Assembly (NCBI RefSeq): GCF_963678635.1
Contig: NC_087062.1
Coordinates: 79,673,200-79,737,199 of the forward strand
Source of the DNA: Symsagittifera roscoffensis
Lineage: Eukaryota > Xenacoelomorpha > Acoela > Convolutidae
Direction of reading: 5' to 3'
DNA: 64,000 bases
The position numbers were made by a program, and so were the translations under genes. Positions within the stretch are counted from its first letter, which is position 1; each line of letters begins with the position of its first letter. Positions 20,201-32,810 of this stretch are shown here, in pieces. The notes under the pieces were generated by a model. That model had not been told where the DNA came from, made no database searches, and saw only the letters and a list, made by a program, of their open reading frames with translations.

Positions 20201-21976
20201 GTTAGTTAGAAGTTTGTGGTGAATATTTTGTTTGTGGGGGCAACCCCTTCAGCACTTATCCCTTCAGTATTTTATTGTAGTGTCTGAAGCCGCCGAAGCA
20301 CTAGAAAAGAACAATAAAGGCGTTAGCATCATCGAAAGTAGTTCTATCATTAAAAGTGCCGAACACAGAGGCAGCGTTCGCAACCTGTATTTCGAGGGAG
20401 ATTCTCTGCTTAATATAACATTCATTCGATAGTACATACCGATGGAAAGTAAATTACATCCTAAAACGACTGACTAGCGTCTGAATGTAGCTTTACGTGC
20501 TTTTAACCGTCTCCATCATAGCCAGTTAATTGTGGTTCTCGTAACAACGGGCAAAAAAAAACGTAATTAATTGAAGACTGTCGGCCAAACCGCGCAAATT
20601 AACTAAGTTATGTGCCATTCCGCCGGATTGACACAGCCGAACCCTCTGACGAGCAGGAAAAAGAGTATTATCGTTGTTCATCAAGAACTCATTACGAAAA
20701 AGAGGGTCGGAATATTCTAGAAGTAAGTTTTTAAAAATTCGTATTGCGGTGAACATTTCTGAGAAATACAAAAAGTGGCCACATTTGGCAGAAAGCGGAC
20801 AGAAAAACAGAACAACCGAAATAACAAGTGAGAAACGGTCAAGAAAGAACGGAAGAAAAAACGAACTCTCTTATCGTGACGATCACGCACGATAAGACGT
20901 ATAGCGGATGCCGATAAGAAGAAAGGAGGCTTCAGTGGGAGAGCCAGTAGGATCAGTACCCTCCCGTGCCACGAAGTTGGCAAAAAAACTACGTTTTTTC
21001 TAGAAGAGCACGTAATCGGAGGCCCGGCGCCCATAGAGTGTTATATATTGAGAGACTGAAATAAACTGACCTTTTAGCTGCTTTAATGCCCTGAACGATT
21101 GAATTAACCCCAATATTAGTTGTTATTTCAGAGCATGAGTAGCTAGGAACAGCAAAGCGTCAATCCATCTCCAATGTTTTTAGTATAAAAATGTCACTAA
21201 AAACATTGTAAAATAGGATAATCGAGCGGTGTTTTTTCAATGGTAGTCATGTAGTCTGGGGATTCGAGACCCTATATGTGATTATCTTCGCATGCAAACG
21301 GAAGCTGATCTCAAGTCGTTTGACTGATGGCCTAAAAATGGTAACTTTTTACTTAGCCCTAATGTGGAGTAGTCATATATCTGCCCGCCTCATCAAGTGC
21401 AATAAACTCTATCATGTGATCAATCGGAATGTCTCAGCACTTGTAACGGTAACATCGAAGTTCCTGCTTTGTAAAAGTATTGTGATCTTGACTTTGTGCT
21501 ATGAATCTGCTGCCTGGAATCCCTCGAAAAGTGATATGCTTAAAATTGAAAGTATGCACAAACGCCTCAGCCGTTGGATAACTCCATAAAAAGAAGACTA
21601 AACAGAGCGTTTGAAATATTTGGAACTTTTACCTATCCCTTCCTATATGCAAATGTTAGACGTTTTCACCTACGTGAAGATTGCTTCCGGTTTTATGATT
21701 TTGATTCGACTACTGTTATCTCTTATCGCATGTCTAAGGGAAGAAATAATCGTATTCTTCCTACTATTCCCACGGTTAATCTGGAAATTTCGTACAATGA
21801 TTTTTTCACACGAATGGCTAGACTCATCAACCTCCTGCCTACGTTTATTGATGTCTTCAATCCGGTTGGGTTGAAGAACCTGCTTCTCCAGTTTCTGTGG
21901 TGACAGTTCGAGAATAATTACAACAATATGGACACTTGTACATGAAGATTTGCAGGCCGTTGCTCAAGTTGTCGTA
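20201..21976 (+). repeat. Array unit A6 (beta), the extra A of the third A-run
   Basis: 1776 bp. The first part is identical by eye to A5, including GAAGTTTGTGG and TTGTAGTGTC. Later parts are beta type. This is the product expected from one unequal exchange adding an A unit. Confidence 0.88.
21362..21976 (+). mobile_element. LINE 3' end in unit A6
   Basis: Private GCTATGAATC near 21499 where the others have GCTATGCATC. Otherwise the same broken fragment. Confidence 0.8.
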
Positions 21977-23835
21977 GTTAGTTAGAAGTCTGTGGTGAAT
22001 ATTTTGTTTGTGGGGGCAACCCCTTCAGCACTTATCCCTTCAGTATTTTATTGTATTGTATGAACCCGCCGAAGCACTAGAAAAAGAACAATAAAGGCGT
22101 TAGCATCAGATTGGAAATGAAAAGGAGCGTCGGAATATTATAGTAGTTTTGAATTTTAAGTTTTCGATTCGAACCAGATCATTTCTGAGAAATGAGGGAA
22201 CGGGAATTTTGAATGATAAAAGAGAAAAAAGAAAGAAGAAAGAGAGACGCCAAGAAAATAGGACGAAGAACAATTGTGAAAAATAGAGACGAAACGGAGC
22301 TTCTTATCGTTACGATCAGGCACAATAAGACGCTTAGCTGAAGCAGATAAGAAAAAAGGAGGCTTCAGTGGGACAGCCGGAGCTGATACCTACCCTCCCG
22401 TGCCGCGAAATTGCGGAGATAGTGACGTTATCTCTGAGGGGAATTGGAATTGGAGGCCCGGTGCCCAGAGACTGTGTGAAATTATTAAACGTACTCTTTA
22501 GCTGCTGTAATGCCCTGAATAGTTGAATTAACTACGGTTTTACATAGTATTTCAGAGCATGGGTAGCTAGAAAGAGGAAGAGTCAATCCATCTCTACTGG
22601 ATTTAGTATATAACTGTCACTGAAACGCATGTATGAGTAGCTAGAGAGCACGAGTAGCTTGAGAGAGGAAGAGTCATTCTATCCCCAATGAATTTAGTAT
22701 ATAACTGCCACTTAACCGCATCTTCGCATGTAAACGAAAGCTAATCAAAAGTCGTTTGACCGATGGCCTAATATTGGTAACTTTTTACTTCGCCCTAAAC
22801 AGACCAGAAAACTAACTGGCTAAGTCTAGACGGTAAAAAACGAGTAGAATTAAGGTAACTGACGCCTGCCAGTCTTAAATAGGTGCTTTTTCTACGCTCC
22901 GTCACTGTGCAATGTTTGGGCAAATATTGCAGGAGATGGATCAACCCTTTCCCTTGACTCCTAGCTTCTCAATATCTGAAAATGAATCTGATGTTGTTTT
23001 TAATTCAATTCAGAACATTTCGGTAAGCTCAAAATTTTTTAAAAAAATTCAGTTCACATTTTTTCCCTGAGACCCTTCCGGATTCTCGAATCCGGAGGAA
23101 CCGCTGTCTTCTTGTCAATCAGGAAGGGTAGCAAAATCCTCCGAATAGCCGTCCTGATTCTCGGGAATTGCTTTGTAACAATTGCTCCTGTTCAATCGTT
23201 ACAACTCGGAGTGTTCTACTGTGAAAATCATTGAGTATTATTTCTGCCATTCGCTATATATGTTACACACCTTGATGTATTAGCGAAAGTCGTCGTTCTG
23301 ATTTTTGCGGTTTCAGTTGTCGATACGCGTCATGCACGCGCAAATCAAATTTAAAAAAAAATTTGTCAATCAATTTTAACCCTCCGAATAAGTTCAATTG
23401 TACTATTAACACTACTAACCGTTCAAATTAGCCAATTTTACCACTGAACTGTTCCAAATTTAAAATTATCGGTGACATGCATTTCGATCATGCATGGAGG
23501 CACAACGTCGCATTTCTCTCCAGATTTTGCTTCATTTTTTCTGCTCTTTCTCTTCCATCACAATCAATAGTTTTCAGCGCTTTTTCACTGCGGTAGCTAC
23601 TGCATTCCGATGTGTTATGAAAGCTCGCTTAAAAGCTTTCAACCTTATGACTATCTGGTACGAACTGTACGCTCGGCTGTGTTTTGACATATGCTTTTTG
23701 GCATACTCGGAAAACCAGGCAGTCATGTTGGCTCCGTGGCATCAGTCGTCTTCTGGTCCATTTTTTTTACTTCCATCGGCTGGCACATCACTTACACTAA
23801 GTTGCCCTTTTGTTCCCTGGCTCTATAAGTAAGAA
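21977..23835 (+). repeat. Array unit B4
   Basis: 1859 bp. Private changes include TATAGTAG (22140), GGGAATTTTG (22202) and GAACCGCTG (23098). Confidence 0.9.
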
Positions 23836-25611
23836 GTTAGTTAGAAGTCTGTGGTGAATATTTTGTTTGTGGGGGCAACCCCTTCAGCACCTATCCCTTC
23901 AGTTTTTTATTGTATTGTCTGAAGCCGCCGAAGCACTAGAAAAGAACAATAAAGGCGTTAGCATCATCGAAAGTAGTTCTATCATTAAAAGTGCCGAACA
24001 CAGAGGCAGCGTTCGCAATCTGTATTTCGAGGGAGATTCTCGGCTTAATAAAACATTCATTCGATAGTACATACCGATGGAAAGTAAATTACATCCTAAA
24101 ACGACTGACTAGCGTCTGAATGTAGCTTTACGTGCTTTTAACAGTCTCCATCATAGCCAGTTAAATGTGGTTCTCGTAACAACGGGCAAAAAAAAACGTA
24201 ACTAATTGAAGACTGTCAGCCGAACCGCGCAAATTAACTAAGTTATGTGCCATTCCGCCGGATTGACACAGCCGAACCCTCTGACGAGCAGGAAAAAGAG
24301 TATTATCGTTGTTCATCAAGAACTCATTACGAAAAAAAGGGTCGGAATATTCTAGAAGTAAGTTTTTAAAAATTCGTATTGCGGTGAACATTTCTGAGAA
24401 ATACAAAAAGTGGCCACATTTGGCAGAAAGCGGACAGAAAAACAGAACAACCGAAATAACAAGTGAGAAACGGTCAAGAAAGAACGGAAGAAAAAACGAA
24501 CTCTCTTATCGTGACGATCACGCACGATAAGACGTATAGCGGATGCCGATAAGAAGAAAGGAGGCTTCAGTGGGAGAGCCAGTAGGATCAGTACCCTCCC
24601 GTGCCACGAAGCTGGCAAAAAAACCACGTTTTTTCTAGAAGAGCACGTAATCGGAGGCCCGGCGCCCATAGAGTGTTATATATTGAGAGACTGAAATAAA
24701 CTGACCTTTTAGCTGCTTTAATGCCCTGAACGATTGAATTAACCCCAATATTAGTTGTTATTTCAGAGCATGAGTAGCTAGGAAGAGCAAAGCGTCAATC
24801 CATCTCCAATGTTTTTAGTATAAAAATGTCACTAAAAACATTGTAAAATAGGATAATCGAGCGGTGTTTTTTCAATGGTAGTCATGTAGTCTGGGGATTC
24901 GAGACCCTATATGTGATTATCTTCGCATGCAAACGGAAGCTGATCTCAAGTCGTTTGACTGATGGCCTAAAAATGGTAACTTTTTACTTAGCCCTAATGT
25001 GGAGTAGTCATATATCTGCCCGCCTCATCAAGTGCAATAAACTCTATCATGTGATCAATCGGAATGTCTCAGCACTTGTAACGGTAACATCGAAGTCCCT
25101 GCTTTGTAAAAGTATTGTGATCTTGACTTTGTGCTATGCATCTGCTGCCTGGAATCCCTCGAAAAGTGATATGCTTAAAATTGAAAGTATGCACAAACGC
25201 CTCAGCCGTTGGATAACTCCATAAAAAGAAGACTAAACAGAGCGTTTGAAATAATTGGAACTTTTACCTATCCCTTCCTATATGCAAATGTTAGACGTTT
25301 TCACCTACGTGAAGATTGCTTCCGGTTTTATGATTTTGATTCGACTACTGTTATCTCTTATCGCATGTCTAAGGGAAGAAATAATCGTATTCTTCCTACT
25401 ATTCCCACGGTTAATCTGGAAATTTCGTACAATGATTTTTTCACACGAATGGCTAGACTCATCAACCTCCTGCCTACGTTTATTGATGTCTTCAATCCGG
25501 TTGGGTTGAAGAACCTGCTTCTCCAGTTTCTGTGGTGACAGTTCGAGAATAATTACAACAATATGGACACTTGTACATGAAGATTTGCGTGCCGTTGCTC
25601 AAGTTGTCGTA
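23836..25611 (+). repeat. Array unit A7 (alpha)
   Basis: 1776 bp. It shares GCAATCTG and TTCTCGGCTT (24016-24043) only with A9, the alpha unit of the next higher-order unit. The last two higher-order units are therefore each other's closest relatives. Confidence 0.9.
24997..25611 (+). mobile_element. LINE 3' end in unit A7
   Basis: Private ATAATTGG (25251) for ATATTTGG. Otherwise the same broken fragment. Confidence 0.8.
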
Positions 25612-27387
25612 GTTAGTTAGAAGTCTGTGGTGAATATTTTGTTTGTGGGGGCAACCCCTTCAGCACTTATCCCTTCAGTATTTTATTGTATTGTCTGAAG
25701 CCGCCGAAGCACTAGAAAAGAACAATAAAGGCGTTAGCATCATCGAAAGTAGTTCTATCATTAAAAGTGCCGAACACAGAGGCAGCGTTCGCAACCTGTA
25801 TTTCGAGGGAGATTCTCTGCTTAATATAACATTCATTCGATAGTACATACCGATGGAAAGTAAATTACATCCTAAAACGACTGACTAGCGTCTGAATGTA
25901 GCTTTACGTGCTTTTAACCGTCTCCATCATAGCCAGTTAATTGTGGTTCTCGTAACAACGGGCAAAAAAAAACGTAACTAATTGAAGACTGTCGGCCGAA
26001 CCGCGCAAATTAACTAAGTTATGTGCCATTCCGCCGGATTGACACAGCCGAACCCTCTGACGAGCAGGAAAAAGAGTATTATCGTTGTTCATCAAGAACT
26101 CATTACGAAAAAGAGGGTCGGAATATTCTAGAAGTAAGTTTTTAAAAATTCGTATTGCGGTGAACATTTCTGAGAAATACAAAAAGTGGCCACATTTGGC
26201 AGAAAGCGGACAGAAAAACAGAACAACCGAAATAACAAGTGAGAAACGGTCAAGAAAGAACGGAAGAAAAAACGAACTCTCTTATCGTGACGATCACGCA
26301 CGATAAGACGTATAGCGGATGCCGATAAGAAGAAAGGAGGCTTCAGTGGGAGAGCCAGTAGGATCAGTACCCTCCCGTGCCACGAAGTTGGCAAAAAAAC
26401 TACGTTTTTTCTAGAAGAGCACGTAATCGGAGGCCCGGCGCCCATAGAGTGTTATATATTGAGAGACTGAAATAAACTGACCTTTTAGCTGCTTTAATGC
26501 CCTGAACGATTGAATTAACCCCAATATTAGTTGTTATTTCAGAGCATGAGTAGCTAGGAACAGCAAAGCGTCAATCCATCTCCAATGTTCTTAGTATAAA
26601 AATGTCACTAAAAACATTGTAAAATAGGATAATCGAGCGGTGTTTTTTCAATGGTAGTCATGTAGTCTGGGGATTCGAGACCCTATATGTGATTATCTTC
26701 GCATGCAAACGGAAGCTGATCTCAAGTCGTTTGACTGATGGCCTAAAAATGGTAACTTTTTACTTAGCCCTAATGTGGAGTAGTCATATATCTGCCCGCC
26801 TCATCAAGTGCAATAAACTCTATCATGTGATCAATCGGAATGTCTCAGCACTTGTAACGGTAACATCGAAGTCCCTGCTTTGTAAAAGTATTGTGATCTT
26901 GACTTTGTGCTATGCATCTGCTGCCTGGAATCCCTCGAAAAGTGATATGCTTAAAATTGAAAGTATGCACAAACGCCTCAGCCGTTGGATAACTCCATAA
27001 AAAGAAGACTAAACAGAGCGTTTGAAATATTTGGAACTTTTACCTATCCCTTCCTATATGCAAATGTTAGACGTTTTCACCTACGTGAAGATTGCTTCCG
27101 GTTTTATGATTTTGATTCGACTACTGTTATCTCTTATCGCATGTCTAAGGGAAGAAATAATCGTATTCTTCCTACTATTCCCACGGTTAATCTGGAAATT
27201 TCGTACAATGACTTTTTCACACGAATGGCTAGACTCATCAACCTCCTGCCTACGTTTATTGATGTCTTCAATCCGGTTGGGTTGAAGAACCTGCTTCTCC
27301 AGTTTCTGTGGTGACAGTTCGAGAATAATTACAACAATATGGACACTTGTACATGAAGATTTGCAGGCCGTTGCTCAAGTTGTCGTA
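25612..27387 (+). repeat. Array unit A8 (beta)
   Basis: 1776 bp, standard beta marks. Private AATGTTCTTAG near 26584. Confidence 0.9.
26773..27387 (+). mobile_element. LINE 3' end in unit A8
   Basis: Same frame break. It carries CTTCC near 27167 and ATGACTTT near 27208, a combination differing from A2 and A6. Confidence 0.8.
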
Positions 27388-29246
27388 GTTAGTTAGAAGT
27401 CTGTGGTGAATATTTTGTTTGTGGGGGCAACCCCTTCAGCACTTATCCCTTCAGTATTTTATTGTATTGTATGAACCCGCCGAAGCACTAGAAAAAGAAC
27501 AATAAAGGCGTTAGCATCAGATTGGAAATGAAAAGGAGCGTCGGAATATTATAGAAGTTTTGAATTTTAAGTTTTCGATTCGAACCAGATCATTTCTGAG
27601 AAATGAGGGAACGGGCATTTTGAATGACAAAAGAGAAAAAAGAAAGAAGAAAGAGAGACGCCAAGAAAATAGGACGAAGAACAATTGTGAAAAATAGAGA
27701 CGAAACGGAGCTTCTTATCGTTACGATCAGGCACAATAAGACGCTTAGCTGAAGCAGATAAGAAAAAAGGAGGCTTCAGTGGGACAGCCGGAGCTGATAC
27801 CTACCCTCCCGTGCCGGGAAATTGCGGAGATAGTGACGTTATCTCTGAGGGGAATTGGAATTGGAGGCCCGGTGCCCAGAGACTGTGTGAAATTATTAAA
27901 CGTACTCTTTAGCTGCTGTAATGCCCTGAATAGTTGAATTAACTACGGTTTTACATAGTATTTCAGAGCATGGGTAGCTAGAAAGAGGAAGAGTCAATCC
28001 ATCTCTACTGGATTTAGTATATAACTGTCACTGAAACGCATGTATGAGTAGCTAGAGAGCACGAGTAGCTTGAGAGAGGAAGAGTCATTCTATCCCCAAT
28101 GAATTTAGTATATAACTGCCACTTAACCGCATCTTCGCATGTAAACGAAAGCTAATCAAAAGTCGTTTGACCGATGGCCTAATATTGGTAACTTTTTACT
28201 TCGCCCTAAACAGACCAGAAAACTAACTGGCTAAGTCTAGACGGTAAAAAACGAGTAGAATTAAGGTAACTGACGCCTGCCAGTCTTAAATAGGTGCTTT
28301 TTCTACGCTCCGTCACTGTGCAATGTTTGGGCAAATATTGCAGGAGATGGATCAACCCTTTCCCTTGACTCCTAGCTTCTCAATATCTGAAAATGAATCT
28401 GATGTTGTTTTTAATTCAATTCAGAACATTTCGGTAAGCTCAAAATTTTTTAAAAAAATTCAGTTCACATTTTTTCCCTGAGACCCTTCCGGATTCTCGA
28501 ATCCGGAGGAACAGCTGTCTTCTTGTCAATCAGGAAGGGTAGCAAAATCCTCCGAATAGCCCTCCTGATTCTCGGGAATTGCTTTGTAACAATTGCTCCC
28601 GTTCAATCGTTACAACTCGGAGTGTTCTACTGTGAAAATCATTGAGTATTATTTCTGCCATTCGCTATATATGTTACACACCTTGATGTATTAGCGAAAG
28701 TCGTCGTTCTGATTTTTGCGGTTTCAGTTGTCGATACGCGTCATGCACGCGCAAATCAAATTAAAAAAAAAATTTGTCAATCAATTTTAACCCTCCGAAT
28801 AAGTTCAATTGTACTATTAACACTACTAACCGTTCAAATTAGCCAATTTTACCACTGAACTGTTCCAAATTTAAAATTATCGGTGACATGCATTTCGATC
28901 ATGCATGGAGGCACAACGTCGCATTTCTCTCCAGATTTTGCTTCATTTTTTCTGCTCTTTCTCTTCCATCACAATCAATAGTTTTCAGCGCTTTTTCACT
29001 GCGGTAGCTACTGCATTCCGATGTGTTATGAAAGCTCGCTTAAAAGCTTTCAACCTTATGACTATCTGGTACGAACTGTACGCTCGGCTGTGTTTTGACA
29101 TATGCTTTTTGGCATACTCGGAAAACCAGGCAGTCATGTTGGCTCCGTGGCATCAGTCGTCTTCTGGTCCATTTTTTTTACTTCCATCGGCTGGCACATC
29201 ACTTACACTAAGTTGCCCTTTTGTTCCCTGGCTCTATAAGTAAGAA
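27388..29246 (+). repeat. Array unit B5
   Basis: 1859 bp. It shares GAATGACAAAAG and GCCGGGAAATT with B3. Private GCTCCCGTTC near 28596. Confidence 0.9.
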
Positions 29247-31032
29247 GTTAGTTAGAAGTCTGTGGTGAATATTTTGTTTGTGGGGGCAACCCCTTCAGCA
29301 CCTATCCCTTCAGTTTTTTATTGTATTGTCTGAAGCCGCCGAAGCACTAGAAAAGAACAATAAAGGCGTTAGCATCATCGAAAGTAGTTCTATCATTAAA
29401 AGTGCCGAACACAGAGGCAGCGTTCGCAATCTGTATTTCGAGGGAGATTCTCGGCTTAATAAAACATTCATTCGATAGTACATACCGATGGAAAGTAAAT
29501 TACATCCTAAAACGACTGACTAGCGTCTGAATGTAGCTTTACGTGCTTTTAACAGTCTCCATCATAGCCAGTTAAATGTGGTTCTCGTAACAACGGGCAA
29601 AAAAAAAACGTAACTAATTGAAGACTGTCGGCCGAACCGCGCAAATTAACTAAGTTATGTGCCATTCCGCTGGATTGACACAGCCAAACCCTCTGACGAG
29701 CAGGAAAAAGAGTATTATCGTTGTTCATCAAGAACTCATTACGAAAAAGAGGGTCGGAATATTCTAGAAGTAAGTTTTTTAAAATTCGTATTGCGGTGAA
29801 CATTTCTGAGAAATACAAAAAGTGGCCACATTTGGCAGAAAGCGGACAGAAAAACAGAACAACCGAAATAACAAGTGAGAAACGGTCAAGAAAGAACGGA
29901 AGAAAAAACGAACTCTCTTATCGTGACGATCACGCACGATAAGACGTATAGCGGATGCTGATAAGAAGAAAGGAGGCTTCAGTGGGAGAGCCAGTAGGAT
30001 CAGTACCCTCCCGTGCCACGAAGTTGGCAAAAAAACCACGTTTTTTCTAGAAGAGCACGTAATCGGAGGCCCGGCGCCCATAGAGTGTTATATATTGAGA
30101 GACTGAAATAAACTGACCTTTTAGCTGCTTTAATGCCCTGAACGATTGAATTAACCCCAATATTAGTTGTTATTTCAGAGCATGAGTAGCTAGGAAGAGC
30201 AAAGCGTCAATCCATCTCCAATGTTTTTAGTATAAAAATGTCACTAAAAACATTTTAAAATAGGATAATCGAGCGGTGTTTTTTCAATGGTAGTCATGTA
30301 GTCTGGGGATTCGAGACCCTATATGTGATTATCTTCGCATGCAAACGGAAGCTGATCTCAAGTCGTTTGACTGATGGCCTAAAAATGGTAACTTTTTACT
30401 TAGCCCTAATGTGGAGTAGTCATATATCTGCCCGCCTCATCAAGTGCAATAAACTCTATCATGTGATCAATCGGAATGTCTCAGCACTTGTAACGGTAAC
30501 ATCGAAGTCCCTGTTTTGTAAAAGTATTGTGATCTTGACTTTGTGCTATGCATCTGCTGCCTGGAATCCCTCGAAAAGTGATATGCTTAAAATTGAAAGT
30601 ATGCACAAACGCCTCAGCCGTTGGATAACTCCATAAAAAGAAGACTAAACAGAGCGTTTGAAATATTTGGAACTTTTACCTATCCCTTCCTATATGCAAA
30701 TGTTAGACGTTTTCACCTTCGTGAAGATTGCTTCCGGTTTTATGATTTTGATTCGATTACTGTTATCTCTTATCGCATGTCTAAGGGAAGAAATAATCGT
30801 ATTCTTCCTACTATTCCCACGGTTAATCTGGAAATTTCGTACAATGACTTTTTCACACGAATGGCTAGACTCATCAACCTCCTGCCTACGTTTATTGATG
30901 TCTTCAATCCGGTTGGGTTGAAGAACCTGCTTCTCCAGTTTCTGTGGTGACAGTTCGAGAATAATTACAACAATATGGACAATATGGACACTTGTACATG
31001 AAGATTTGCGTGCCGTTGCTCAAGTTGTCGTA
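29247..31032 (+). repeat. Array unit A9 (alpha)
   Basis: 1786 bp, the longest A unit because of a 9-bp duplication (CAATATGGA, near 30970-30987). It has the A7-like changes at 29427-29455 and private changes CCGCTGG and AGCCAAACC near 29668-29690. Confidence 0.9.
30409..31032 (+). mobile_element. LINE 3' end in unit A9
   Basis: Carries CACCTTCGTG (30714), shared only with A10, and the 9-bp duplication in the 3' UTR. Confidence 0.8.
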
Positions 31033-32810
31033 GTTAGTTAGAAGTCTGTGGTGAATATTTTGTTTGTGGGGGCAACCCCTTCAGCACTTATCCCTTCAGT
31101 ATTTTATTGTATTGTCTGAAGCCGCCGAAGCACTAGAAAAGAACAATAAAGGCGTTAGCATCATCGAAAGTAGTTCTATCATTAAAAGTGCCGAACACAG
31201 AGGCAGCGTTCGCAACCTGTATTTCGAGGGAGATTCTCTGCTTAATATAACATTCATTCGATAGTACATACCGATGGAAAGTAAATTACATCCTAAAACG
31301 ACTGACTAGCGTCTGAATGTAGCTTTACGTGCTTTTAACCGTCTCCATCATAGCCAGTTAATTGTGGTTCTCGTAACAACGGGCAAAAAAAAAAACGTAA
31401 CTAATTGAAGACTGTCGGCCGAACCGCGCAAATTAACTAAGTTATGTGCCATTCCGCCGGATTGACACAGCCGAACCCTCTGACGAGCAGGAAAAAGAGT
31501 ATTATCGTTGTTCATCAAGAACTCATTACGAAAAAGAGGGTCGGAATATTCTAGAAGTAAGTTTTTAAAAATTCGTATTGCGGTGAACATTTCTGAGAAA
31601 TACAAAAAGTGGCCACATTTGGCAGAAAGCGGACAGAAAAACAGAACAACCGAAATAACAAGTGAGAAACGGTCAAGAAAGAACGGAAGAAAAAACGAAC
31701 TCTCTTATCGTGACGATCACGCACGATAAGACGTATAGCGGATGCCGATAAGAAGAAAGTAGGCTTCAGTGGGAGAGCCAGTAGGATCAGTACCCTCCCG
31801 TGCCACGAAGTTGGCAAAAAAACTACGTTTTTTCTAGAAGAGCACGTAATCGGAGGCCCGGCGCCCATAGAGTGTTATATATTGAGAGACTGAAATAAAC
31901 TGACCTTTTAGCTGCCTTAATGCCCTGAACGATTGAATTAACCCCAATATTAGTTGTTATTTCAGAGCATGAGTAGCTAGGAACAGCAAAGCGTCAATCC
32001 ATCTCCAATGTTTTTAGTATAAAAATGTCACTAAAAACATTGTAAAATAGGATAATCGAGCGGTGTTTTTTCAATGGTAGTCATGTAGTCTGGGGATTCG
32101 AGACCCTATATGTGATTATCTTCGCATGCAAACGGAAGCTGATCTCAAGTCGTTTGACTGATGGCCTAAAAATGGTAACTTTTTACTTAGCCCTAATGTG
32201 GAGTAGTCATATATCTGCCCGCCTCATCAAGTGCAATAAACTCTATCATGTGATCAATCGGAATGTCTCAGCACTTGTAACGGTAACATCGAAGTTCCTG
32301 CTTTGTAAAAGTATTGTGATCTTGACTTTGTGCTATGCATCTGCTGCCTGGAATCCCTCGAAAAGTGATATGCTTAAAATTGAAAGTATGCACAAACGCC
32401 TCAGCCGTTGGATAACTCCATAAAAAGAAGACTAAACAGAGCGTTTGAAATATTTGGAACTTTTACCTATCCCTTCCTATATGCAAATGTTAGACGTTTT
32501 CACCTTCGTGAAGATTGCTTCCGGTTTTATGATTTTGATTCGACTACTGTTATCTCTTATCGCATGTCTAAGGGAGGAAATAATCGTATTCTTCCTACTA
32601 TTCCCACGGTTAATCTGGAAATTTCGTACAATGATTTTTTCACACGAATGGCTAGACTCATCAACCTCCTGCCTACGTTTATTGATGTCTTCAATCCGGT
32701 TGGGTTGAAGAACCTGCTTCTCCAGTTTCTGTGGTGACAGTTCGAGAATAATTACAACAATATGGACACTTGTACATGAAGATTTGCAGGCCGTTGCTCA
32801 AGTTGTCGTA
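31033..32810 (+). repeat. Array unit A10 (beta)
   Basis: 1778 bp. Private AAAGTAGGCTT near 31757 and CTGCCTTAA near 31912. It shares the LINE variant CACCTTCGTG with its neighbour A9, although the two are different subtypes, which points to a local exchange. Confidence 0.9.
32196..32810 (+). mobile_element. LINE 3' end in unit A10
   Basis: CACCTTCGTG as in A9, plus private GGGAGGAAA near 32571. Confidence 0.8.
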
